From assembly GCF_020400825.1 (NCBI RefSeq), contig NZ_JAINVH010000036.1, forward strand, positions 20,894 through 84,893: a stretch of DNA of 64,000 nucleotides. The letters are read 5' to 3'. Both the position numbers and the translations under genes were made by a program. Shown one piece after another: positions 42,695 to 52,600 of the stretch (positions are counted from its first letter, which is position 1; each line of letters starts with the position of its first letter). The notes beneath the pieces are model-generated. The model was not told the DNA's origin, did not search any database, and saw only the letters and a list, made by a program, of their open reading frames with translations. This DNA is from Streptomyces sp. HPF1205 (GTDB taxonomy: Bacteria; Actinomycetota; Actinomycetes; Streptomycetales; Streptomycetaceae).

Positions 42695-42899
42695 ACTGTC
42701 GGTGGGGTGGCCGGCAAACAGACCTGTCCTCTTCTCCGCAGGCTCCGCAGGCTCCGCGGGATGCGCGGGCCAGGCCGGAAGAGCGTCCCTGCGGTTCGAC
42801 AGCCCCGCCCCCGGCGCCGCCCGAAGATGTTCGGCCCGGTCCCGGTGCCCGGCGTAGGACAGCGGCCCCTCCCACAGACCCCGAAGCAGGAGAGTTCCC

Positions 42900-43877
42900 A
42901 TGCGTGCGATGACCATCAGTGAGTTCGGCGGGCCCCAAGTCCTGGTCCCGGTCGACCTGCCCGACCCGAAGCCGGGTGCCGGGGAGATCACCATCGACAC
43001 GACCCACGCCGCAGTCGGCCTGGTTGACGTCATGTTCCGCCGCGGCGACCTGGCCGACCGGCCCGGCTTTCCCCAGCCGCCCTTCGTGCCCGGTCTGGAA
43101 GTCGCCGGAACGGTGCGCGAACTGGGCGAAGGCGTCACCGGATTCCAGGTCGGCGAGCCGGTCGTGACCCTGTCCCGGATGAGCCTGGGCGGGTACGCCA
43201 CCGTGACGTCGGCCCAGGCCGCGATGACCGTTTCCCTCAAGGAAGTCGACGTGGACCCGGCGCAGGCCGTCGCGGTGCTGCCCAACGCGGTCACCGCCTA
43301 CCTGGCACTCACCCGCGTCGCACACCTACGGCAGGGAGAGAGCGTGCTGGTGCACGGAGCCGCCGGGGGGCTGGCCGCCACTTTTCCCGCCGTCGCCCGC
43401 TCCCTGGGCGCCTCCCGCATCACCGGCACCGTGAGCTCACGGGCCAGGATCGCCGACACCGCCCACCTCGGCTACGACGAGATCCTCACCAGCGACCACT
43501 TCGTGAAGGCCTTGGACGGCCGCCCGGTCGATGTCGTGGTCGACCCGGTCGGCGGCGAGGTCCGTACCGCCAGCCTGGACGTCCTGGCTCCGCTTGGCCG
43601 CATCCTCCTCCTGGGCCACGCCGCCCGCACCCCGGACACTCCGATCACTGGCGACGAACTCTGGGGCAGGAACGCGGGCATGCTCGGGTTCGCCGTCGGC
43701 CCCTACCTCCAGACCGACGCGTCCGCCGCAGCATCCGCCACCGCACACGTCATCCCTCTCCTCGCCGACGGCAGGCTGACCCAGCGCATCGACGAGGTCC
43801 GCCTCTCCGAAGCGGCGGAAGCACACCGCCGGCTCGAGGCCCGCGAAGTCACCGGCCGCATCGTCCTCACCATCTGA
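42900..43877 (+). CDS. Zinc-free MDR oxidoreductase (quinone/enoyl reductase-like)
   Basis: 325 residues. ATG at 42900 with AGGAGAG upstream. Seen: FPQPPFVPGLEVAGTVRELG (about 60), AVLPNAVTAYLALTRVAHLR, the cofactor motif VLVHGAAGGLAATFPAVARS (about 148), VDVVVDPVGGEVRTASLDVL and the end REVTGRIVLTI. Close in kind to the MDR at 35990-37021 but a different subgroup. It is divergent from the TetR gene with twin operators between, so it is the probable regulated target. Confidence 0.9.
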   Translation: MRAMTISEFGGPQVLVPVDLPDPKPGAGEITIDTTHAAVGLVDVMFRRGDLADRPGFPQPPFVPGLEVAGTVRELGEGVTGFQVGEPVVTLSRMSLGGYATVTSAQAAMTVSLKEVDVDPAQAVAVLPNAVTAYLALTRVAHLRQGESVLVHGAAGGLAATFPAVARSLGASRITGTVSSRARIADTAHLGYDEILTSDHFVKALDGRPVDVVVDPVGGEVRTASLDVLAPLGRILLLGHAARTPDTPITGDELWGRNAGMLGFAVGPYLQTDASAAASATAHVIPLLADGRLTQRIDEVRLSEAAEAHRRLEAREVTGRIVLTI

Positions 43878-43948
43878 TACCGAACGGGGGGGGACGCCTC
43901 GGCGCAGTCGGCGGAACACGTTCCAGCGCCCGCCGGAATATGTCGTGA

Positions 43949-44213
43949 CCACTGCCCATCCCGGGCCGCCGCCATCCCCCTCTCCTTCGCCCTCGCGCTC
44001 GCCGCGTGCGCGGTGCCGGGCGGCGCGAAATCGCTGACGGCGATCGCTGAATGGGCGGCCGACGCACCGGCCTGCGTGCTCACCGCGCTCGGCGGTCCGA
44101 ACCGCGAACCCGCCGGCCCCAGCGCCCCGGCCGAGGCCACCGTGCGCCGGGTCCTGCGGGCAACCGACGGCGACGCCCTCGATGCGGCGGTCGGCGCCTG
44201 GCTCGCGGGCTGA
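43949..44213 (+). mobile_element. ISAs1-family transposase, N-terminal fragment
   Basis: Reads IPLSFALALAACAVPGGAKS, LTAIAEWAADAPACVLTALG, EATVRRVLRATDGDALDAAV and GAWLAG to a stop. AxxAGAKSLTAIAEWA and the EATVRRVL...DALDxAVGAWL segment are typical of the DDE_Tnp_1-associated N-terminal domain of ISAs1-type transposases in Streptomyces. The DDE part is absent. Confidence 0.75.
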
Positions 44214-44256
44214 CCGGGTGGGGGCTGATCCGCCGCCGGGTCGGCGTCACGGTCGG

Positions 44257-45312
44257 CTACGCGGGGCCGCCGGCCGCTCTGACCATGGCCGGGCCGTGCC
44301 CGTACCAGCGGTGGATCGCCCGGCGCAGTGACCGGGAGTCGGTGAACCCGACTCTGCTCGCGATGGCCTCGACACTGAGCTGTGTCTCCCGCAACAGGCA
44401 TGCCACCCGCCGCCGGCGCAGTTCCTCCAGCTCCTCTCGCCAGCTCGTACCCTCCTCGCGCAAGCGGCGCTGGAGGGTACGAGGGCTGATCGCGAGGTGG
44501 TGGGCGATCCGGTCGAGGCTGGGTGGGCCTTCCGCGACCGAGGACTCCAGGACGGCGTGGAAGCGGTCCAGCCACCCGCGTACCGGTCGGGCGGCAGCGG
44601 TGGCCAGGCGCGCGTGGTCCGCGAGGATCGAGGCAAGGGCGGGGTCCGAGCGGGGCAGGGACTGGTCGACGTCGGCTTCGGCGAAGGTGATCGACGGGTG
44701 GTCGACTCCCACGTCGATCCGCCTGGTGTGGTACAGCTCGCCCGCCCTGTCGGCCGTGAGGGACCTGCTGTCGGGCAGTCCTACGCGTACCGGCACCAGC
44801 CTGCGGCCGGCCGCGGAGCCGGCCACCGTGAGCAGCATGTGCGGCACGAACTGCGCGATCCGCGGGTACTGCGCGTGGTCACGGTAGGGCCCCTGCCAGC
44901 TGACCGTCAGCCCCTCCTGGCTGCGGACCACCTGCAGCCTGTCGGCGGGGTCGGCGATGGCGTTGAAGTGTGTACCGGCCGTCCTGAACGCCTCGTCCAG
45001 CGTGCGCGAGACAGGCAGCAGGTACTCCCACACGCCCAGCGCGCCCGGCTGCCACAGCTTCATGACCTGGGCGATGCTGCCCGCTGCCGTGAGCCGGCCG
45101 GAGAGCAGTTCCCACACCTTGAGGATGGTGCCGGTGGGGATGCGGATGCCGTCCTCGTGCAGCACGTGCAGTCCTGGAATCCCGGCGAGGCGCGCGCGTT
45201 CGACACCGGCCGTCGCGCCCGCTCGTACCAGCAACCGGGTCAGGTGCGGTGAGACGGTGTCGTGCGCGGCCCCGATCACCGGACCCCGCCTGCCTGCCGA
45301 GCTGCCGTCCAC
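44257..45312 (-). CDS. AraC-family regulator (arabinose-binding-like N-terminal domain)
   Basis: 351 residues. GTG at 45312 with GGAAGG upstream. The N-terminal domain (LTRLLVRAGATAGVERARLA, VWELLSGRLTAAGSIAQVMK, HFNAIADPADRLQVVRSQEG) is of the PF12625 kind found in GntR/ArgR/OruR-type AraC regulators. The C-terminal helix-turn-helix pair is LDRIAHHLAISPRTLQRRLR and LRETQLSVEAIASRVGFTDS, ending RRAIHRWYGHGPAMVR. Divergent from a polysaccharide-deacetylase-family gene, its likely target. Confidence 0.92.
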   Translation of the reverse strand: MDGSSAGRRGPVIGAAHDTVSPHLTRLLVRAGATAGVERARLAGIPGLHVLHEDGIRIPTGTILKVWELLSGRLTAAGSIAQVMKLWQPGALGVWEYLLPVSRTLDEAFRTAGTHFNAIADPADRLQVVRSQEGLTVSWQGPYRDHAQYPRIAQFVPHMLLTVAGSAAGRRLVPVRVGLPDSRSLTADRAGELYHTRRIDVGVDHPSITFAEADVDQSLPRSDPALASILADHARLATAAARPVRGWLDRFHAVLESSVAEGPPSLDRIAHHLAISPRTLQRRLREEGTSWREELEELRRRRVACLLRETQLSVEAIASRVGFTDSRSLRRAIHRWYGHGPAMVRAAGGPA

Positions 45313-45510
45313 GTGAGCGGCCTTCCTTCCCCGGACCACCGAACGTCTTCCCCGGCCATTGGAGTACGCGGCACCACGATCCCGCAACGCGCTTGTCGCC
45401 TTCGGCCCACCCGGTGGCGTCTTCTGCCCTCCTGATGAGCCCCGTGTGCCCTCTACCGTCATCGACCGGCAAGCCGGAACCGGCTTGCGCGAAGCCGGAA
45501 AGGAACCCCC

Positions 45511-46368
45511 ATGGAGAACACGCTGTTCGATTACAGTCCGATCCCCGGACGCGCTGCGATCCGCTGGCCGGGCGGCGCCCGCGTCGCCTTCTACGTGGGC
45601 CTGAACGTGGAGCACTTCACCGTGGACCGCGCCTCGACCAGCATCAACGAGGCGACCGCCGCGCTGGTGCCCGATCCGCTGAACTACGGTTGGCGCGACT
45701 ACGGGCCCCGGGTGGCGATCTGGCGCCTGATGGATGTGCTGGACCGGCACGGGATCCGGGCGAGCGTGCTGCTCAACGCCGACGTGTGCGAGCGCTATCC
45801 GCAGATCGTCGAGGCCGGCAACGCCCGGAACTGGGCCTGGCTGGCGCACGGCAAGAACAACTCCACCCTTCAAGCGGACGTCGCCGACGAACGCGCCTAC
45901 TTGACCGAGGTGGTAGCCACCATTGAGAAGTCAACGGGCCGCAGGCCGCGCGGCTGGCTCGGCCCGGCGCTGACCGAGACGTTCGACACCCCTTCCCTGC
46001 TCGCCGAACTCGGCCTCACCTATGTACTCGACTGGACCAACGACGACCAGCCGTACCGCCTCAACGTCCCCGGCATGCTGAGCCTGCCGTACTCCCTGGA
46101 ACTCAACGACCTGGGCATCTTCACCATGCACGGCGCGAGCGGCGCCGAGTTCCTGCAGATGGTCACCGACCAGTTCGACCAGCTCTACGCCGAGTCCGCC
46201 GACAGCGGCCGCGTCATGGCGCTGGCACTGCATCCGTTCGTCATCGGACAGGCCTTCCGGGCGAAGTACCTGGACCAGGCGCTCGCATACATCGCCGGCC
46301 ACGACGGAGTGTGGCTGACCACGAGCGACGAGATCGCCGAGCACTACCTGGCCGGTACCGGCGGCTGA
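45511..46368 (+). CDS. Polysaccharide deacetylase (NodB/PuuE)-family enzyme
   Basis: 285 residues. ATG at 45511 with GGAAAGGA upstream. Members remove acetyl groups from sugars or, in the PuuE subgroup, hydrolyse cyclic amides such as allantoin. Seen: VAFYVGLNVEHFTVDRASTS, WRDYGPRVAIWRLMDVLDRH, ASVLLNADVCERYPQIVEAG, WLAHGKNNSTLQADVADERA (metal-loop region with His), GWLGPALTETFDTPSLLAEL and MALALHPFVIGQAFRAKYLD. No signal peptide, and the WLGPALTET and LHPFxxGQ motifs fit the cytosolic PuuE-like subgroup. The AraC gene beside it probably controls it. The allophanate hydrolase at the left end of the window is the only other hint of ureide use. Confidence 0.88.
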   Translation: MENTLFDYSPIPGRAAIRWPGGARVAFYVGLNVEHFTVDRASTSINEATAALVPDPLNYGWRDYGPRVAIWRLMDVLDRHGIRASVLLNADVCERYPQIVEAGNARNWAWLAHGKNNSTLQADVADERAYLTEVVATIEKSTGRRPRGWLGPALTETFDTPSLLAELGLTYVLDWTNDDQPYRLNVPGMLSLPYSLELNDLGIFTMHGASGAEFLQMVTDQFDQLYAESADSGRVMALALHPFVIGQAFRAKYLDQALAYIAGHDGVWLTTSDEIAEHYLAGTGG

Positions 46369-46631
46369 GGCCCCGCCACGCGCCGGGCGGTGTGTGGCGG
46401 GGAACCCAGACGAGGGCAAGCGGGGGCGCCGCGGGCACGGCAGGCAGTCCGACGACGCCTTCGCAGCCGGCCTGGCGCACGCCACCCGGTACGCCCGCGA
46501 CCACGGGAACCTCGCCGGTCGTCGTCGTGTCGGCGGAAGATCCCGGAGAGCTCGCCGTTCTCGATCAGGCCACCACGGTCGGCCCGACCATCTCAACCGG
46601 GATCCTCGGCCACACTCCTGCTCGCGACACT
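46369..46631. other. Gap downstream of the RHS gene
   Basis: About 260 bases between two convergent genes. A plus-strand piece FAAGLAHATRYARDHGNLAG (46460-46520) resembles a helicase-associated repeat and is likely a relic. No immunity-type gene is seen on the minus strand after the RHS toxin gene. Confidence 0.45.
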
Positions 46632-49600
46632 TCAGGAGGAGGACTGGGTTGACGCGACGCTATGCACCCAAGAGGTGGTCATTTCGCCTCCGTTGAGCGA
46701 CAAGGTGCTCACGCTCACGCCGGGGAATTCCTGCATGAACTGACGGATGACATGGCCGCAGGACGCGCAGACCGGGTTCCATGTGTAGAGTCCGATGCGG
46801 CCCTGGATTTGATCCGCTTGAGTACCGGAATATCGCAGGAAGTTTCCGATGGCCTCCAGCAGCTTGTGTTCCGTGTCGTGGATCCTGTCGATCTCCTCGA
46901 TGGTCATCGTTTCGTACGCAGAGGTTTCCTGCGTCAAAGCGGGCACCATTCCCTCAGCATCTCTTCCGCCGCTGATGGATTCAAACCCGTACACCTCGCC
47001 GCCCAGGCTCAGCAAGGCCACCGCGATATTGCGCTTTTTCTCCACTGCGTACTGCTCAAAGGTCAACTCCCCCGCCGACACCCGCGCAGCCAGCTCAGCC
47101 AACATCACCTGCCTTTCGGTCCACATTTCCTGGCCCCGCTGCTTGGCGATTTCCAGCAGCAGATCGGGCGATTCGAGATCGACGGCGGGCGCCGCCGCCG
47201 GTTCGGCCTCGGCAGGCGCGGCCACAGACTCCTCAACCGCGGGTTCTGCGGGCTCCCTTTTCCGCTTGCGGCCCAGCCCACTGGGGTCGGTCAACAGGAC
47301 CGGATTGTTTCCGGCGTAGGTGTAGAGGGCGAGGTTCAACGGGTCGTAGGCGCCGCTTTCGGGGGTGCCGTCGAGGTAGGTGGTGAGGGCGGGGTCGGGG
47401 TTTTGCCAGAGTTGGTGGCGGGGGTCGTAGTAGCGGGCGCCGTAGTAGTAGAGGCCGGTTTCGGGGTCGAGTTCCTTGCCCGTGTACTGGTAGGGGATGG
47501 GCTGGGAGGGGTGTTCTTCGACCCAGGTCTCCCCGGCGGGCAGGTACTGGACGTGTTCTGTCAGGCGGCCGTGGGCGTCGGTGACGAACTGGGTGGAGTC
47601 GAGGTGGTCGCCGTGGGTGTAGTACTGCCGGTCCTCGGTGCGTTGTGGGGGTTCGACGGTTTTGGTGAGGAGGCGGGTGTCGCCGATGTAGATGTTCTTG
47701 AAGGACTGGTTGCCGTCGGTGGCGTAGTACTGGTTGGGGTGGACGTGGAACTGGGCGGCGTCCTTGACCACGCGGTTGCCCTGGTCGTCGTAGCGGTAGC
47801 GGGCGGCGTTGGGGGTACCGCCGGCGTTGTCGCACGACTGGGGTGCCTGCGGCAGGGTGGGGCGCTGGACGTTTTCGTGGGTGCATTCGAGGCGGTTGTT
47901 CTCGTCCCAGATGAGCTGGCGGCGGGGGCCGGGTTGCTGGTCGCGGCTGATCTGGTTGCCGTTGGCGTCGTAGGTGAGGGTCTGGTCGCCGACGGTGGTG
48001 GGGGCGTGGGGGTGGGCGGTGGTGTAGGTGTAGGGGCTGGTGTAGGTGAGTTTCCTGTCGGTCGTGGTGGTGCCGCCGGTGACGAGTTGGTGGACTTGCG
48101 TTTTGTCGGTGATGTTGCCGGTGGTGTCGTAGCGCAGGTCGAGCCGGTAGGTGTCGGTGTGGGGTGGTGTGCGGGGCTGGTAGGTCCCTTCGGCGTGGGT
48201 GAGTTGGTCGAGGTCGTCGTACTGGAAGGTTTCGCTGGTCGGTCCGCCGACGGGGAATCCGGCGTCGGGGTCGGTGGGTGGGGTGGTGTCGTTGCGCAGG
48301 GCGGTGATGTCGCCGACGTGGTCGTAGCGGTAGTTGAGGTTCTGGAAGACGTAGCCCTGGGCGAGGCGGGCGGTGAGGTTGGCCAGGCGCAGGTTGGCCG
48401 GGTCGTAGGTGTAGGTCGTGCGGGTGCCGTTTCCGGTGTCGAGCAGGACGGGCTGCTCGAACTTGTCGTAGTCCAGGCGGGTCAGGTAGCGGTAGGTGTG
48501 GTCTGCTTTGGTGCCGGTGGCCTGGTCGACCTGGCCGCCGCTGTTGTAGTGGTAGGCGAGGGTTTCGCCGTCGGGGTAGGTGAGGTCGAGCAGGCGGTTC
48601 CAGGTGTCGTAGCGGTAGCGGGTGGTGAAGCTGCGGGTCTGGTGGCCTTGGGTGGTGACGGTGCGGGTTTCCCGGGTGACTTCGCCGAGGGGGCCGTAGC
48701 CGCGGGTGAGGGTGCCGGCGCCGTCGGTCTGGGCGGTGACGCGTCCGGCGGCGTTGTTCGGGGCACCGGGCGGGCCGTAGGTGTAGTGGACGTCGTTCGC
48801 CTCGAAGACGGGGTAGCGGACGTCGGTGAGGCGGTTGTAGTCGTAGTCGTAGTCGATGGACCGTCCGGCCGCCGCGAGGTTGGCGGTGATCGTCCGGACG
48901 GGGTTGCCGGCGAGGTCGTACGCGGTCCGGGTGGGTCCGGTATCGGGGTTGTCCAAGGTGGTGCGGCGGCCGAGGTTGTCGTAGGTGGCGGTGGTGGTGT
49001 GGTGGTGGTCGTCGGTGACGGCGGTGAGCCGGCCGAGCGGATCGTAGGCGTAGCTGGTCCAGATGACCGGCTGTCCCGCGACCGGGTTGAATTCCTCCAC
49101 GGCGGCGGTGCGCCTGCGGACGTCCTGGTAGGTGCGGGCGGGGTGGCCGTTGGCGTCGGTGTCGGTCGTCTGGAACTCGGTGTTGCCGTCGCGGTCGGGG
49201 CCGAAGGCGTAGGCGCTTTCGGTGTGGGTGGCATCGGGCAGGTCGGTGCGGGTGGTCCGGTCGAGGACGTCGTAGGTGAGGACGGTGGGGGTGACGGTGT
49301 CGATCGTGGGGTTGAAGGTGGTGTTCGCTGGGGACTTGGGTTCACTGACCGGGTGGTACTGCCGGACCGGGCGGCCGAGGAAGTCGTAGTCGACGTGTCC
49401 TGAGACGGTCATCGCGTCGGCGGGCGCGGTGTCAGGTCCGGTGTGGAGGGCGGCGTCCTTCTTGGTCTGGATGGGGCGGTCCAGGCCGTCGGTGAAGGTG
49501 ATGGTGTCGAGGGTGTCGTCGCGGACGGTGTCGTCGGCCTGCCGGTCGATGTTGTGGGAGACGGCGTAGGGGACCGGCGCGTCGGGATGGTAGTCGAAGG

Positions 49601-52600
49601 CGATGGTGACGTGGCCGGTGCTGGTCTCGTAGGGGCCGGTGACGGTGGCGGGGCGGCCGGCGGCGTCGTAGGTGGTCCGGGTGACCTGGCCGTTGATGTC
49701 GGTGACGGTCCCGGGCAGGCCGAATCTCAGGTCCGTGGTGGTGTGGCTGTGCAGGCCGAAGCTGTCGGTGACGTCGGCGACGTGGGTATGGACGTCCGGG
49801 TCGTAGGTGTAGTCGAGCCGGTACCGCTGGCCGCGGCGGTTGGGCGGGTCGATGACGGTGCTCAGGTTGCCGTCGGGGAAGTACGCGAGGTCGGTGACCG
49901 CGCCGGCGCCGTCGGCGAGGTCGGCGCGGATCCGGGTGACGTCGCCGTTTCCGCAGTCCACGGTGGCCTGGCGGTGGCGCATGAGGGTGGTGCTGCCGTA
50001 GACGTCGACGGCTGTGGGGATGCCGGTGATGTGCGTCGCCTGGCAGGCGGGGTCGTCGGCGGAGTAGCGCGTGCGGGTGTCGGTGTCGTCGGCGGGGCCG
50101 CTGTCGCCGGCGTCGAACGACCGGGTCACGTTGCCGGCGTCGTCGTACTCCATGGTGGTGTAGGTGGACTTGGCCGGCGTGGGGGCGCCTTCGTAGAAGT
50201 GGCTGTCGGTGCGGACGAGGTGGGGGAAGATCGTCGCTGTGGTGCTGGCGGGGTCGGCGGCGCTGTCAGGCGCGTTGATGTCGCGCAGGGCGTAGGTGTG
50301 GTCGGTTTCCAGGTAGGGGTGGTCGCCGGCGTCGACGGTGCGTTCGCGGGTCATCAGGCCGCGGGTGTAGTGGCCGTCGGTGCGGTAGTCGCGGATGACG
50401 CTGCGGTAGACCGTGTCGCCGTTGCCGTGGTTGCGCCGGCGTTCGATGACCTGCCCGTATCCGTCGAACTCGCGCTCCAGCCGGTCGAAGACGCCGTCGT
50501 GGTATTCGTAGGTGGTCAGCTGGATGTCCTGGCCGTCGCCTCGGTGTCCGTCGTCGACGGCGACGCTGGTCAGGTCCCAGCGGGAGTGCGGCTGCTGGTA
50601 GGTGTTGCCGTCGCGGGTGTAGTCGAAGTCGAGGGTTCCGCCGAGCGGCCGGGTGACGCTGCGCAGCAGGTTGGTGCGGCCGGTGGTGTTCAGGCGGGCG
50701 GTGAGCTGGTCGTCGGCGGTGGATTCCAGCTGGTCGACGTTCCCGTCGCCGTTGATGTCGGCCAGCATCTGCTGGGTGCGGCCGACGCCGGTGGAGGCGT
50801 TCGCGCCGGGGTTGATGACGACGCACAGCCCGGGGAGGACGCAGATGGGGATGGTGGCATAGGCGCCGCCACTGAGCTGGGCGTTCTGGTCGCGGTTGAT
50901 CTGCGGCAGGCTCCCGGTGAACGGCACGGCCGGGTCGAAGCCGCTTCCGGTGTTGACGGCGACCTCCATCGGGCCACCGTGGTCGCCGGCGAAGACGCGG
51001 TCGGGCAGGCCGTCGCCGTTGACGTCCTGGAGCGTGGCGGTTGCCGAGGCGGTGTTCTGGCTGTAGGAGGCGCCGCCGGCGAAGCCGTAGAAGTCGGTCT
51101 GGAAGCCGAGGTTGACTCCCCAGCTGGTGCCCTTGCCGGCGTTGAGCGGCGCCGGGTTGCGCCACGGTTCCTTGGCTCCGAACCGGTAGCCGAGGTTGAG
51201 GGCGACGTTTCCGTCGTCGTAGACGCGGTCGGGCAGTCCGTCGCCGTTGATGTCGAGCAGGTCGGTGGTGGCGTCGGAGGTGTTGGCTCCGAGGTCGCCG
51301 CCGACGCCGAGCGGGGGCAGTTCGTTGCCGGACTCGGCCGTATTGGCGGTTCTGCGGCCGGTCGGTGCGGCGTCGCCGCGGCCGGTGCTCAGGGTGCGCG
51401 CGGCGCTGCCCGCGCTGACGTTGCCGGCAACGTTCCAGTTCGTACGCGCCGCGGCATCGGGCAGCCGGCTGTGGGTGTCGCCGAGGCCGCCGACCGGGCT
51501 GGAGTACTGGATGCCGCCGGGTGAGACGACGTCGGGGAACTGGTCGCCGTTCATGTCCAGGAAGTCGATCAGGCCGGCGCTGCCTCCGGTGGAGATGCTC
51601 CCGCCGAGGGTGGTGCCCGAACCGACGGATCCGGTCAGGGACAGCTGGTTGCTGTAGGCGAGACGGGGCACCGCGATCCCCCCGGCCCACTGACTCGGTT
51701 CCGGCACGCTGATCGTGCCCGAGCCCAGGCGGGAACTGCTCGCACCGCCCGCCGAGGCCCACGAGTCCTGGCCGCTGCTCCATCGCCGGTGTTGCGGGTC
51801 GGGGACGAAGGGGATGACCTTCGGGGGATCGATCCGCGGGTTTGCTTCGAAGGCGTCCTTGTCCGCCTGGGGGTCGACGGACCGGGGCAGCTGGTCGCGG
51901 TAGGAGGAGTCGATGACCAGGTCGCCCTGCCTGATCGGTGCGGTGGCACGGTCCTCGTTGCCGTTGTAGCCGACCGCCCCCCATCCCCGGTACGGCTGGG
52001 GGAACGCGCCCTCCTGCGCGGGGCTGTGGAAAGCGCTGGGGACGGTGACGGTGACGGTGTGATCGCCGCTGCCGGTAGTGACCGTCACCGACTGGCCGGT
52101 CAGGTGGCCGCGCAGCCCCGGGGCCCTGGTGCTGAAGTCGAAGAAAAGGTCGTCTCCCGCTCGGGCGTCCACCGTGAACGGGGGCGGCGCGTCGACCCTC
52201 TCGCCGTGGACGGTGAAGTAGCGTTTGGCGATCAGTTCACCGCGGCGTTTGACGGTGAAGGCGACGCGGGCGTCGGGTGCGCCGGGGCCGACGGACAGAC
52301 GGGGGGTCACGGTCATCGGCCCGTCGGTGTCGACGTGGTGGAAGCCCTGCGGCGCGGTGAGTCCGTCCACCGGGTACATGTCCACGCTGTAGGGCGGGTC
52401 GAGGACGATCAGTGGGTTGCCGTCGCCGTCGGTGACCCGGTCGACGCCTTCGGCGCTGGTGTAGACGGCCCGCGGCGTCCAGCCGATCCTGCTCAGGTCG
52501 ACGGGTGAGTCGGCGGCGATCCGCCACTGGAGCGTCTGCCCCTTGCGGACATCGATGTCGAGAGCGACCGGCACCGTCCCGGTGGTCGCCCCGGTGAGTG

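Noticed and set aside
47000..52500. Long plus-strand frames of 690-910 codons opposite the RHS gene
   Set aside because: The Val/Gly-rich pattern is the reverse reading of the Thr/Asp/Pro-rich RHS repeats; the minus-strand frame has clear domains throughout.
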